From Myxococcales bacterium (lineage in GTDB: Bacteria; Myxococcota_A; UBA796; GCA-2862545), in assembly GCA_019634415.1 (NCBI GenBank), contig JAHQVJ010000140.1, positions 16,850 through 80,849 on the forward strand: a stretch of DNA of 64,000 bases. The letters run 5' to 3'. The notes beneath the pieces are model-generated. The model was given only the letters and a program-made list of their open reading frames with translations, ran no database searches and was not told the origin of the DNA. The position numbers and the translations under genes are program-made. Shown here piece after piece: positions 40,471 to 49,509 of the stretch (position 1 is its first letter; each line of letters begins with the position of its first letter).

Positions 40471-41028
40471 CTACAGTCCGGCGCCCAGGCTCGACCGGGT
40501 CAGGGCGCCGCGGAGGGCTGCGGCGCGCTCTGCGCCCACGCTCGCTTCCACGGTGTTGCGGGCTGCCCGTGCGGCATCGGCCATGGCGCGGCGACCCTCG
40601 GCGGGGGCCAGCGCTCCGGAGAGCATGGCGCTGCGGTGGGCCTCGAGCTGATCGTGGCGCCAGCGCAGGGCGGTGAGGACGGAGTCCTGCTCGACGTCGG
40701 ACCATCCCTGCTCGGAGGCGAGGGACTGCACCGCCTGCTCGGTGGCCGTCCAGGCATCCGAGGCGGCTGCTGCGTGCCGCTCCGTCCAGGTCTCGCCGCC
40801 TTCGTCCGCGGCACCGATGGCACGGGTGGCTGCGGGAACGGGGTCGATCACCTCGCGCCCGAGCCCCGGCAGGGACGTGGGGGGCAAGGCCGACAGGGCC
40901 ACGTTGGCCGCGGCGGGGTCGGTGCCCAGCGCCCGAGTCGTTCCGTCGAGGGGCAGAGCGAGGTACATCGACGCCACCGCAATCGCGGCGCCCATGCCCA
41001 CGAGGATGACCTGGAGGCTCTTGCTCAA
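40471..41028 (-). CDS. Membrane-anchored hypothetical protein
   Basis: 185 residues if translation begins at TTG 41028, which has GGAGGGA 3-4 bases upstream; the longer open frame beyond it has no start that fits. A single N-terminal membrane helix (SLQVILVGMGAAIAVASMYLALPL) is followed by a periplasmic helical domain (ATEQAVQSLASEQGWSDVEQDSVLTALRWRHDQLEAHR, in pieces) and an Ala/Arg-rich end. No known family. The TTG and the ATG of the divergent deacetylase share base 41028, so their ribosome binding sites lie inside each other's coding start. Confidence 0.68.
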   Translation of the reverse strand: MSKSLQVILVGMGAAIAVASMYLALPLDGTTRALGTDPAAANVALSALPPTSLPGLGREVIDPVPAATRAIGAADEGGETWTERHAAAASDAWTATEQAVQSLASEQGWSDVEQDSVLTALRWRHDQLEAHRSAMLSGALAPAEGRRAMADAARAARNTVEASVGAERAAALRGALTRSSLGAGL

Positions 41029-42611
41029 TGTCCCTCCCTCTCGCCCCGTATCTCGCGATGTGGTCCTCCGTCTCGTGCACCTCGGTGGAGGACCGCTTCG
41101 AGCAGGACCCCGACTTGGTGGAAGGCCCGGGGCGACCCGTGCCGGCACCGCGGAGATTCGAGCCCCCGATGGCGCCGGCGCCCACCGTGGATGCGCTGGG
41201 GGTGGACGTGGTGTGGACGGCCAATGCGCCTGCGTCCCGCGTTCGAGTGAGGGTGCACGACCCCGAAGGGCGCACCGATTGGCTGTTGGGCATCGCCGAG
41301 ACCGGCGCGGGGCGGCGCGGCTGGTACGGCGAGGACTGCTTCGTGGGGATGGGGCCGCACCTGTACTGCCACCCCTTTCGCGGGTCCACCCTCACCCTGG
41401 ACGCGGTCCGCACCCCCGCGGAGGTGTCCAACGCCAAGACGACGCTGCTGCAGTCGGGCGAGCAGCTGACCTTTGTGCTGCAGGATCAGGCACGCACCAC
41501 GTGTTGGACCTGGGGGCACGATCCCACCTACTACGCCCCCATGGGCTGCCAGCCACTCCCGGTGCCGCGGGTGCGCTGGGCGCGTCGGGCGGGGTGCTCG
41601 GGTCTGGATCCGGCCGATCCCGCTCCCCTGGGTGGGGCGGTGGCCCTGACGTTCGACGATGGGCCCGACGTCTTGGTCACTCCCCGGATCCTGGCCACCC
41701 TGCGCAAGCACGAGGTGCCCGCCACCTTCTTCATGGTGGGGGAGCGCGTGGCGGACCCTGCGGCCTGGCCCATCGTGGACGAGATCGTCGCAGATCCGCT
41801 GTTCGAGGTGGGCAATCACTCGTGGGATCATGCGGATCAGGCGTCGCTGCGGGCGCCGACGGCCCTGGACCAGACGCAGCGCACCGACGATCTGCTGCGC
41901 ACCTTCGGTGCCGTGCCCTCGTTCTACCGCTTTCCCTATGGGCGCAGCAGCTGTCGAACGGCCGATCAGGTGCGCGCCGAAGGGTACCGGGTGGCGGGCT
42001 GGCACGTGGACACGGCGGACTGGTGCTACGCCTGGACGGGGGGGCGCTGCAGTCGGAGCGCCTACTGGCGCGTGTCGGAGATCTTCGAGCGCGACATGCA
42101 GGGCTTCGTGATGCACCAGGTGCGGCGCTTCGGGGGAGGCGTGCTCCTGCTGCACGACATCCATGCCTACACCGCCGATCAGCTCGAGCCGTTGGTGCTG
42201 GCGCTGAAGGCGGAGGGCTATCGCTTCGTGGGGCTCGACGACGCGGAGGCGTTTCCGCGCGCGAACCGTGGGGAGCCCTTCGACTTCCCCTGGATGGGGG
42301 AGCGCTGTGACCCGGCCTCGGATCGTTGCTGGGAGGTGGAGCCGGAGGCCTGGTGCGAGCGCCTCTCCGAGGGCACGGACCAGGGCCTGTGCACGGTGGC
42401 CTGCACCGACTCCTGTGTGGAACGAGACGGGACGGCTCCCCTGTGGTGCGCACCGCGGCCGGAGGGAGGCGGCGCCTGTGTGGGGCAGGCGCTCGGTGTG
42501 AACGACCACTGTGGGGCGATCCCGGGCACGGTGGCTGCCTCCCTTCCGCGCTTCGATGACGGCGCGCCCGAGGCCACGGTGTGCGTGCCGCCGAGCTGGA
42601 CGAGCCCGTGA
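41028..42611 (+). CDS. Polysaccharide deacetylase with Cys-rich C-terminal domain
   Basis: 527 residues from ATG 41028 (GGAGG 10 bases upstream). A weakly hydrophobic start (MSLPLAPYLAMWSSVSC) may be a secretion signal. Residues ~45-190 form a beta-rich domain of unknown type. The NodB homology domain follows: VALTFDDGPD with Asp210 and Asp211, FEVGNHSWDH giving the metal histidines, YRFPYGRSS, and GWHVDTADW. It should remove acetyl groups from amino sugars of a polymer in the envelope. The last ~100 residues contain twelve or so cysteines (CDPASDRCWEVEPEAWC; CTVACTDSC), suggesting a disulfide-rich binding module. Confidence 0.87.
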   Translation: MSLPLAPYLAMWSSVSCTSVEDRFEQDPDLVEGPGRPVPAPRRFEPPMAPAPTVDALGVDVVWTANAPASRVRVRVHDPEGRTDWLLGIAETGAGRRGWYGEDCFVGMGPHLYCHPFRGSTLTLDAVRTPAEVSNAKTTLLQSGEQLTFVLQDQARTTCWTWGHDPTYYAPMGCQPLPVPRVRWARRAGCSGLDPADPAPLGGAVALTFDDGPDVLVTPRILATLRKHEVPATFFMVGERVADPAAWPIVDEIVADPLFEVGNHSWDHADQASLRAPTALDQTQRTDDLLRTFGAVPSFYRFPYGRSSCRTADQVRAEGYRVAGWHVDTADWCYAWTGGRCSRSAYWRVSEIFERDMQGFVMHQVRRFGGGVLLLHDIHAYTADQLEPLVLALKAEGYRFVGLDDAEAFPRANRGEPFDFPWMGERCDPASDRCWEVEPEAWCERLSEGTDQGLCTVACTDSCVERDGTAPLWCAPRPEGGGACVGQALGVNDHCGAIPGTVAASLPRFDDGAPEATVCVPPSWTSP

Positions 42612-42623
42612 TCTCGCAGCGGA

Positions 42624-45239
42624 TCAGATGCGCAGGTCGGCTCGCAGCGAGCGGTCCGATCGGTCGATGGCTCGGAGGCGTCCTCGATCGTCGGTGCAGA
42701 TCAGCAGCGAGGGCGTGAGACGACAGGTGACGCGCAGCGCGCCTTCGTGGACCAGGGTGCCGACGCGTCCGAGACCCTGGACCCACAGCTCCACGCAGAC
42801 GCCGCTCGGTAGGGTCCGCGTGGTGACGGCGACGGTGGCGTCGGCGGTCAGCGACGACACCTCGTCCACCTGGGTCGGAGAGCCGTCGAGCCAGGTGAGC
42901 TGCCGATGGTTGGCCACCCACACGCGTGGAGCGGCCACGAGCAGGGGCTCGCCGGCGTGCAGGTGGCGCGTGCGCTGCGCCAGCGACAGGTTCTGCAGCC
43001 GGTACTCGAAGCGCTCCAGCTCGGTGGCGGACACGCGTCCCACCACCACGAGCCGCTGGTCGTGCAGCGCGAGGCTGTGGATGGCGGGAGATCCGGTGCT
43101 GGCACGCCCCATGTCCGGTGCGCTCCACAGCGCCCTCAGGCCGTCGTGCTGTACGTCCAGCGCCATGACGCGGTCGGCGTGGGCCACGAACCACAGGCTG
43201 CCGTCGTGGGTGTCGCAGGTGGCGCCGAGGGGCGCATCGGTCCACGGCGTCAGCTGCTGGGCGATCACGTCGAGGCGAGCCAGGCGCAGCAGGCTGCCGC
43301 GGCGACCCACCACGATCACCCGCGTGCGATCGCCGTCGGGCACCAGCCGGTGTGCCGGCGTCAGGAAGCTGTGCTGTGGCTGACCCGTGTGGGAGACGAT
43401 CTGCAGTCCGGCCTCTCCGAGGGCCACGAGCCAGCGCCCGCCAGGCAAGTCCACCGCGTCGTACACGGGCATGGTGCCCATGTCTGCGGCGTGCACGCCG
43501 CCCTCGAGGGGCTTGGTGGCGGCTTGGCCCAGCGCCTCCACCGGGCGGATCTGGGTGTGGGGGAGCACGGGCAGATCGGCGGCCAGCGCAGCGTCGCACG
43601 CTGCAGCCACCTGCCGGGCCCGCTGGGCGGTCTTTCGGGAGGGCCAGCGCGTGGCATCGGCCACCAGCGCGCGCGCCAGCGGACGAAGGAGCGGTCCGAG
43701 CTCGCGCAGCTGTGCCGCGCTCGCCAGATCCGCTGCGGCGGCGCGCTCCGCAGACCCGTCCACGCCCTGGGCGCGAACGAGGCGCGTCAGCCCCTCGAGG
43801 GTGAGCTCGCGGTCGTCGTGCATCAGCGCATGCCGCATCCACGCACGTGCACCGGCCACCCCCGGTACGGACATGGCGTGCTGCAGCCAGGTCACGGCGC
43901 GCTCGCGTTGGTCCTGCAGCGGCCACAGCACCTCGGCTGCAGCGGCATGGCGGCCGGCGGCGGCTTCGTGCTCGGCCCAGGCTCGTCGCAGTGCGGCCTC
44001 GTGCTCCCGCAGCTCTCGCTGGGCGAGCCCGGCGACGCCCGCTGCGAAGGCGCGTCGCAGGCGTGCCCAGGCCAGTGCCCGCTCCGTCTCGCCGGCGCGA
44101 AGCCACAGCAGCACGACGAGCCCGTCGTCCAGCTCCTTGGTCTGGGCCATCTCGGCGGCGAGGCCCAGCTCGCCGTGGCGCTCCAAGTAGGCCACGGCCT
44201 CGTGCACCTCCCCCAGCAGCTCGGCCAGCACGTAGGCGGCTTCTTGCACGCGACCCTGCGCGTCCAGGGCATGGTGGGCCCGCCGGTACATCTGCTCGAG
44301 CAGACCGAACAGCCCACCGCCCATGGTCAGGCTCTGCCCGGCTTCCGAGGACGCTGCAGTGGGAGCGAGGGTCTGGCGCGGACGCAGCCAACCGGGGCGT
44401 CGCCCCGTCGCGCCACTCCGCGAGCCCTCCGACAAGGGGATGGCGTGCCGCAGCGCCTCGCCCCAGTCTCCCTGATCGAACAGCTGCATCATGCGGCGCA
44501 GGTACCCGAGGTGCTGTGCCCCGATGGCGCGCGACAGCAGAGCCTCCACCCCGAGGCGCTCGCTCATGGCGCGCAGCCAGTTCGCCAGCGACCGAGCGGG
44601 GCGTGCCACCGGTGCAGGCGGCGCTGCTGCGGCGCGTCGGAGCCCGCGCGCAGCGCTGCCGAGCAGCGACGACAGGGTGCGGCGCAGCAGGCCGCCCACG
44701 CCGCTCGCCTGCCCGTCGCCCTCCGACAAGGCGGTACGGATCTCGTCTACGTGGGGAGGGGGCTGGCGGATCCCGAGCCGGGAGCGCGGGTCCATCTGCA
44801 GCGGCACTGCGATGGCCGGGGGCGGCGCGGGGGGGCCCAGGGGTTGCACGTCGAGCAGCTCGAAGGTGTCGAGGTCCAGCCAGGCGACGGGGTCGAGGGC
44901 CTCGAAGGCCTGGGGCGGTGTCGCACGGTGCACTCCGCCCACGACGCGCACCACGCTTCCCACCGGTACGTCCGCGACGTCCTCTGGACGAAAGGGGGCC
45001 GCGCAGAAACGTCCGTCTACGGTCAGCAGGGCGACGGCGTCGCTCGTGCGGCAGTCCACGGTCACGGCCGTGGGCAGCGTGAGCAGCAGCCCGTCGACGG
45101 CGTGCTCCGCGCGGGCCCCGGGGGTCCAGTGGTGCCACAGGCGTGCGAGGGCTCGGTCGCGGCCCAGTGGGTGCAGGGGAAACCACAGGCGCCGCGTGGA
45201 CACCACGCCGACGTGGTGGAGCCTGCGGGGGCGTCTCAT
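42624..45239 (-). CDS. bpX6-like domain plus large helical and beta-propeller protein
   Basis: 871 residues from ATG 45239, overlapping the stop of the upstream gene by 4 bases. The N-terminal ~150 residues (RRLWFPLHPLGRDRALARLW; GLLLTLPTAVTVDC; VRVVGGVHRATPP; DPVAWLDLDTFELLDVQPLG) fit the bpX6 domain of MoxR-vWA-beta-propeller ternary systems. A long helical middle follows (about 170-500) with repeated Ala/Leu/Glu helices, TPR-like. The last ~330 residues are propeller blades (GRWLVALGEAGLQIVSHTG; GSLWFVAHADRVMALDV; RLRAIDRSDRSLRADLRI). It is the last gene of the four-gene operon. The bpX6 name rests on remembered family features and needs a profile search. Confidence 0.72.
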   Translation of the reverse strand: MRRPRRLHHVGVVSTRRLWFPLHPLGRDRALARLWHHWTPGARAEHAVDGLLLTLPTAVTVDCRTSDAVALLTVDGRFCAAPFRPEDVADVPVGSVVRVVGGVHRATPPQAFEALDPVAWLDLDTFELLDVQPLGPPAPPPAIAVPLQMDPRSRLGIRQPPPHVDEIRTALSEGDGQASGVGGLLRRTLSSLLGSAARGLRRAAAAPPAPVARPARSLANWLRAMSERLGVEALLSRAIGAQHLGYLRRMMQLFDQGDWGEALRHAIPLSEGSRSGATGRRPGWLRPRQTLAPTAASSEAGQSLTMGGGLFGLLEQMYRRAHHALDAQGRVQEAAYVLAELLGEVHEAVAYLERHGELGLAAEMAQTKELDDGLVVLLWLRAGETERALAWARLRRAFAAGVAGLAQRELREHEAALRRAWAEHEAAAGRHAAAAEVLWPLQDQRERAVTWLQHAMSVPGVAGARAWMRHALMHDDRELTLEGLTRLVRAQGVDGSAERAAAADLASAAQLRELGPLLRPLARALVADATRWPSRKTAQRARQVAAACDAALAADLPVLPHTQIRPVEALGQAATKPLEGGVHAADMGTMPVYDAVDLPGGRWLVALGEAGLQIVSHTGQPQHSFLTPAHRLVPDGDRTRVIVVGRRGSLLRLARLDVIAQQLTPWTDAPLGATCDTHDGSLWFVAHADRVMALDVQHDGLRALWSAPDMGRASTGSPAIHSLALHDQRLVVVGRVSATELERFEYRLQNLSLAQRTRHLHAGEPLLVAAPRVWVANHRQLTWLDGSPTQVDEVSSLTADATVAVTTRTLPSGVCVELWVQGLGRVGTLVHEGALRVTCRLTPSLLICTDDRGRLRAIDRSDRSLRADLRI

Positions 45240-46996
45240 GGGTACCTCGGTGTCAGCACCAGCAGCGCCAGGTCGCGGTCGAGGTCGTAGACCACCAGGC
45301 GATCGGTGGCCTGCTCCAGCCACGCCACGCAGGGGCGGGCACCGCTGCTGGCGCAGGCCCAGGCGACGGGGCCCTCCGTGTCGAGCCGGCGGCGGAAGTC
45401 GCGGCTCACCACGTTGAGCTGGCTGTCGGTGTCCACCTCCACCAGGCACGGGACGTGCTCGCCGCCGCGGGAGAGCCACGACACACCGCGCACCTGGTGG
45501 AGATCGGCGCCGTCGATCACGATTGGCGCTACGTCGTGGGGGGATTCCTCCCAGAGGAGGTGCCAGCGCAGCCGGATCCTCACCGCCAGCAATCCTCCGC
45601 TGCCGTGAGTCGACCGAGGCCCCACGAACGCCTGGTCGGCGACGCCCTGAAGCTCGTGGCGGGCTGCGACGTGCGGCCTGGGGTTCTGGTGCAGGGTGAC
45701 GACGGTGCTGCGCTCTGTCGCCACCACCGACAGCAGCCGGCCGTCTCGGTTGCCCAGGGCGAGTCCCACCTGCGCGGTGTCGATCGGCTGCTGCTCCGAG
45801 GTGTAGCTCCACCGGTGGAGCCAGCCACTGGCGTCGGTGAACCAGACCTCCTGGACTCTGCCCTCCCTGCTGTCGCGCACCACGTGGACCAGATCCCCCA
45901 GGGACTCTGGGGGACTGGCTCCGACGGCACATGGAGCCGAGCGGTGGATGGCTCCCCCGGACAGCCACAAGCGATCGCCGTCGGTGGACAGCACCAGCGG
46001 GTGGCCGTCGCGCCATGCGAGGGCCACGAGGTGTTGGTTGGTGGGCAGGTAGGCCAGCTTGGGGCGGCGATCCCGGCCCGTGCCGCCGTCGGCCCAGGCG
46101 CGCACCCCCACGATGGAGCCATCGGCGCAGGCGCCCACGAGTCGCGTGCCCTGGTGGCTGAAGCGAAAGCCCGGGAGCATCGGGCTCTGCAGCTGTCGCT
46201 GGCGAGGGCGTGCCAGGGGCGGTGGGCCGGAGGAGGTGCTGGGCCTGGCGAACACCTGGCGGCACGTGGCGTCGGCGGGGCGCGTCAGACGCACGCTACG
46301 CGATGCGCCCCCTGGCGCCAGCAGCGCCACCATCAGCGCGCCCTCGGCGTCCTCCTCGATGTGCACCCGGCGTGCACCGGGGTGCTGAAGCGACAGCGCC
46401 CGTGCACCTCCCACGAGCCAGATCTCGTCTTCCTCGCCGGGCTCCGCCGTGATGCGATCGAGGCAGCGCTGCGTGGCGTCGAGCAGCGAGCGTGTGGCGA
46501 GCAGCCGATCCGCTTCCGCGCCGCCGAGCCCGCGCCGCCAAGCGTGATCCTGCTGCAGGGAAGCCCACCACAGCTCCGCCGCCGCCTGCGCTGCCCGCCG
46601 CTCGAGCACCACGAGCAATGCCAGCTGCACGAGGCGGGGGGCGCCCAGCTGCTCGGGTCCGGAGTCCACGAGCACGCAGCAGCGTCGACCGGCGCGCGCG
46701 CAGACGTGGGAGAGCTCCCGAAACAGCTGCTCGCCGGAGGTGGCGCGTCGCAGGAACTCCAGCGGAGCCTCGTCCGCCAGCGCCCACTCCGTGGTGAGGA
46801 GCCGGTCCCAGGGGCCGGTCCGCGCCAAGCCGCCGATGCCGTCGGGAGACTCCCCGCCCGCGGACGGATGGTGCAGCATGGGGCCCACCAGCGCAGCCAG
46901 GCGACCCACCATGGGTCCGAGCGCCGTCACGGCTGCCTCGGAGAGGTCAGCCAGCGGCTCCTGCCAGGGATGCAGGGCCCGATGCAGGCGGCTCAC
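45236..46996 (-). CDS. Degenerate VWA domain fused to beta-propeller, ternary-system component
   Basis: 586 residues from GTG 46996, overlapping the upstream stop. The N-terminal half has the VWA outline (EQLFRELSHVCARAGRRCCVLVDSGPEQLG, then LVQLALLVVLERRAAQAAAELWWASL, given in pieces), but the MIDAS motif reads DSGPE instead of DxSxS, so metal binding is doubtful. The C-terminal half is a beta-propeller: SPMLPGFRFSHQGTRLVG, KLAYLPTNQHLVALAWRDG, EVWFTDASGWLHRWSY, RPCVAWLEQATDRLVVYDL. In the ternary systems the VWA acts as substrate or partner adaptor for the MoxR ATPase. Its stop overlaps the next gene's ATG (ATGA). Confidence 0.72.
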   Translation of the reverse strand: MSRLHRALHPWQEPLADLSEAAVTALGPMVGRLAALVGPMLHHPSAGGESPDGIGGLARTGPWDRLLTTEWALADEAPLEFLRRATSGEQLFRELSHVCARAGRRCCVLVDSGPEQLGAPRLVQLALLVVLERRAAQAAAELWWASLQQDHAWRRGLGGAEADRLLATRSLLDATQRCLDRITAEPGEEDEIWLVGGARALSLQHPGARRVHIEEDAEGALMVALLAPGGASRSVRLTRPADATCRQVFARPSTSSGPPPLARPRQRQLQSPMLPGFRFSHQGTRLVGACADGSIVGVRAWADGGTGRDRRPKLAYLPTNQHLVALAWRDGHPLVLSTDGDRLWLSGGAIHRSAPCAVGASPPESLGDLVHVVRDSREGRVQEVWFTDASGWLHRWSYTSEQQPIDTAQVGLALGNRDGRLLSVVATERSTVVTLHQNPRPHVAARHELQGVADQAFVGPRSTHGSGGLLAVRIRLRWHLLWEESPHDVAPIVIDGADLHQVRGVSWLSRGGEHVPCLVEVDTDSQLNVVSRDFRRRLDTEGPVAWACASSGARPCVAWLEQATDRLVVYDLDRDLALLVLTPRYP

Positions 46997-47412
46997 GCCA
47001 GCTCGGCCAAGCGGGAGCGGAGGAGCGGTCGCGCGCCTCCGAGGGGCACGGCCAGCAGTGCGTGGGCACCGCCGGGCAGGGCCACGGGAGCGGCACCCTC
47101 GGGGCATCGACCCAGGATGGCTCGCTGCAGCAGCGGCTGTTGCACCGAGGGGGCGTGCGTGGTGGGGAGGAGCAACGCAGGCGCGCTCGGATCGGTCCCG
47201 ACGTAGCGGATCTGGTCGACCCAGGGCAGGTGCTCCTCCTCTCCGAGCACGGCCACCACCTCGCGACCGGCCACGCCCGTGAGTCTCGCGAGGTGCTCGT
47301 CGTCGAGGCGCAGCAGGCGAGCGATCAGCGCTGCGCGCGCGGTCCCTAGGCCGAGGGCGCCACAGGGGCGGAGGGGCTGTGCGCGTGGATGCCAGGTCAC
47401 CGCGAGCCTCAC
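46993..47412 (-). CDS. bpX5-like small protein of a MoxR-vWA-propeller system
   Basis: 139 residues from GTG 47412, which overlaps the moxR stop (4 bases). A compact globular protein with LAVTWHPRAQPLRPCGALGLG (cited in two halves), LARLTGVAGREVVAVLGEEEHLPWVDQIRYVG and a hydrophobic centre around ALLLPTTHAPSVQQPLLQRAI (all in pieces). The pattern of an LPWVdxxxYxG strand followed by LLLPT matches my recollection of the bpX5 family of MoxR-vWA-beta-propeller ternary systems. It has no catalytic motif. Its place directly after the MoxR gene is the place expected of that family. Confidence 0.72.
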   Translation of the reverse strand: MRLAVTWHPRAQPLRPCGALGLGTARAALIARLLRLDDEHLARLTGVAGREVVAVLGEEEHLPWVDQIRYVGTDPSAPALLLPTTHAPSVQQPLLQRAILGRCPEGAAPVALPGGAHALLAVPLGGARPLLRSRLAELA

Positions 47413-48560
47413 GGCTGCTCCTGCAGCGTGGTCAGCAAGCGCTGCCGCAGCTCGCCCAGGGGAGCCGGAAGGTCCGTCGTGGCGAAGCTGGCGTCGATGT
47501 CGCGGAGCACGCCCTCGAGCTTCAGGCTCCAGCCGTCGTCGCGCTCCGTGGGGGCATCGAGCAGCGTGTGCGCCACCTCCGCCAGGCGATGGGCGCGTGC
47601 CTTGTGGCCGAAGGACGCCTGCACCGCGGCGGCGGGGAGTGCGGCGCTCTCGCTGTCGGCCAACAGATCGTGCAGCACGTCGCGGGCGACGTGCTGACCC
47701 TCGGCCGTGGGAACCGCAGCCACGATGGGCCACAGGTCGGCCTCGGTGGGCACGGTACGGCCGGCCAGCACCGCCGCCGCCGCCACCAGGGTCTGGCACT
47801 TCACGGCCCGTCGATCCGACAGCTGGACCCCCGCGGAGCGCAGCAGGCGGATCCCTTGGGCGAGGCGCGGACGCACCGCGTCGAGATCCATGGTGCGGGC
47901 ACGTGCGGACAGCGCGTCCACGTCGGCCACCGTGGCGAGCCGGGTGCCGGCGTCTGGCACGGGCTCTGCCAGTCCCCACCCACCCTCGAGCAGCTCCTCC
48001 AGGCGAACGTCGGGGAGGCGGTCGACGAACACCCGCAGCAGGAAGCGATCGGCGAACGCGGCCAGTGCCGGATCCTCCGGCAGCTCGTTGCTCGCCCCGA
48101 CGCACACGCGCAGCGGGCAGGCGATGTCGGTGCGACCGCGGCGGAAGCGGCGCTCCGCCAAGATTCCCAGCAGCGTGTTCAAGACGGCGGTGGAGCCCAG
48201 GAAGACCTCGTCGAGGAAGGCGATCTCGGCCTCGGGCAGCATGCCCTGCGTCTCGGTGACCAGCACACCGTCTCGCAGCTTGCGCAGATCCACCGGGCCG
48301 AACAGCTCGGATGGCTCGGTGAATCGCCCCAGCAGGTACTCGAAGTAGGTGCCGCCGAGCGCGCGCGAGGTGCGACGGGCCGCCTCGCTCTTCGCGGTGC
48401 CCGGTGGGCCGATCACCAGCAGGTGCTCTCGGGCCACGGCCGCGAGCACGATGAGCTCCACCAACGCCTCTCGCTCCACGAGGCCCTGACTGGCCACGCG
48501 CATGGCGGCACGGAGTCGATCGCGAGGATCGTCGCTGGGCGTTTCTGCAGACGCGCTCAT
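47409..48560 (-). CDS. MoxR-family AAA+ ATPase
   Basis: 383 residues from ATG 48560. Walker A GPPGTAKS at 51-58, Walker B IAFLDEVF with Asp117-Glu118, sensor 1 in CVGASNELPEDP, and an arginine finger region after FADRFLLRVFVDRLP. The order and GRFTEPSELFGPVD insert are typical of MoxR/RavA-type ATPases, which act with VWA proteins to remodel clients. A helical lid domain fills ~200-300; the C-terminal ~80 residues (AHRLAEVAHTLLDAP, KLEGVLRDIDASF) are an extra helical segment. It is the first gene of the four-gene coupled operon. A 19-base gap separates it from the upstream diguanylate cyclase gene on the same strand. Confidence 0.92.
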   Translation of the reverse strand: MSASAETPSDDPRDRLRAAMRVASQGLVEREALVELIVLAAVAREHLLVIGPPGTAKSEAARRTSRALGGTYFEYLLGRFTEPSELFGPVDLRKLRDGVLVTETQGMLPEAEIAFLDEVFLGSTAVLNTLLGILAERRFRRGRTDIACPLRVCVGASNELPEDPALAAFADRFLLRVFVDRLPDVRLEELLEGGWGLAEPVPDAGTRLATVADVDALSARARTMDLDAVRPRLAQGIRLLRSAGVQLSDRRAVKCQTLVAAAAVLAGRTVPTEADLWPIVAAVPTAEGQHVARDVLHDLLADSESAALPAAAVQASFGHKARAHRLAEVAHTLLDAPTERDDGWSLKLEGVLRDIDASFATTDLPAPLGELRQRLLTTLQEQP

Positions 48561-48579
48561 GTGGCGCAGTAACGAGCTA

Positions 48580-49479
48580 CTACCCGCGGTCCAGGACCAC
48601 CCGGTCCCGCCCGGCCCGCTTGGCCTGGTACATGGCGGCGTCGGCTCGTGCGAGCAGCGCGCCGACGTCGGGGTCGGCCGCGGAGCGCTGTGCCACACCC
48701 ACGCTCAGGGTCATGCTGATCACGGCACCGGGCACCGGGATCCGCGTCTTCCGCACGGCGTTGCACAGCCGCACGGCGAGGGTGCTGGCCCCCGGGAGGC
48801 CCGTCTCCGGTGCCAGCAGCGCGAACTCCTCGCCCCCCACGCGGCCCAGCACGTCGGCGCCTCGGACCACCTCCTGGCAAGCCGCCGTGACGGCGCGCAG
48901 CACCGTGTCGCCGGTGTGGTGGCCCCAGGTGTCGTTGACCTCCTTGAAGTGGTCCAGATCCAGCACGCACATGGCCAGAGGCCGCTGGTACCGCTCGCTC
49001 GACACGAACTGAGCCTCCGCTTGCTCCGTGAAGGAGTGGCGGTTGTGGAGCCCCGTCAGCGCGTCGCGGCTGGCTCGCGTGAGGAGGTTCGCCTCGAGCT
49101 CCCGCATGGGGCCCAGATCCTCGAGGATGGCAGCGAACAGCGAGGCGGCGCGCGCCGAGGCCTCCAGCGGCATCAGGCGAAGCCTCACGGGACGCTGGCC
49201 GGTGGGGCTCGGATGCTCCAGCCGCAGCTCCACGGCGCGTCCGTGCTCCATCGCGTCACGCAGGGTGAGGCGATGTCGTTGCGCCACCGTGGGCCCCTGG
49301 AGGAACGACGGCACGCTCCCCATCAGGTCGTCGCGCTCGGTGTCGGTGAGGGACTCGTAGGCACGGTTGACGTGCACGATCCGGGCGGCCCGTCCGTCTC
49401 GATCCACGGAGAAGACGACCACGGCGTCCGCGACCTCGTCCATCACCTGGAGGAGCCATTGGTCGTTTGTGAGCTGCAT
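48580..49479 (-). CDS. PAS-GGDEF diguanylate cyclase
   Basis: 299 residues. The first ~115 residues are a PAS domain (LLQVMDEVADAVVVFSVDRDGR, IVHVNRAYESLTDTERDDLMG, in pieces). A short signalling helix (MRELEANLLTRASRDALTGLHNRHSF) leads into the GGDEF domain. The active site reads GGEEF, which is catalytically competent, and the supporting DLDHFKEVNDTWGHHTGD is intact. It should make cyclic di-GMP in response to a ligand or redox cue at the PAS domain. No RxxD inhibitory site directly precedes GGEEF (the sequence there is LGRVGGEEF). Its stop is 19 bases before moxR, so it may be co-transcribed with the ternary system. Confidence 0.93.
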   Translation of the reverse strand: MQLTNDQWLLQVMDEVADAVVVFSVDRDGRAARIVHVNRAYESLTDTERDDLMGSVPSFLQGPTVAQRHRLTLRDAMEHGRAVELRLEHPSPTGQRPVRLRLMPLEASARAASLFAAILEDLGPMRELEANLLTRASRDALTGLHNRHSFTEQAEAQFVSSERYQRPLAMCVLDLDHFKEVNDTWGHHTGDTVLRAVTAACQEVVRGADVLGRVGGEEFALLAPETGLPGASTLAVRLCNAVRKTRIPVPGAVISMTLSVGVAQRSAADPDVGALLARADAAMYQAKRAGRDRVVLDRG

Positions 49480-49509
49480 TCAGATTTTTCCCCCGGAGAA
49501 CCCTACTTC

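Noticed and set aside
41731..45186. 1151-residue minus-strand open frame overlapping the bpX6-like gene
   Set aside because: It lies in a different minus frame from the propeller gene and is Arg/Ala/Pro-rich without motifs; the coupled start at 45239 fits the other frame.
49480..49509. TTTTTCCCCC run between the cyclase and sulfotransferase genes as a terminator
   Set aside because: No stem precedes it on the relevant strand; on the minus strand it reads GGGGGAAAAA, which more likely serves as a weak ribosome binding region for the cyclase.
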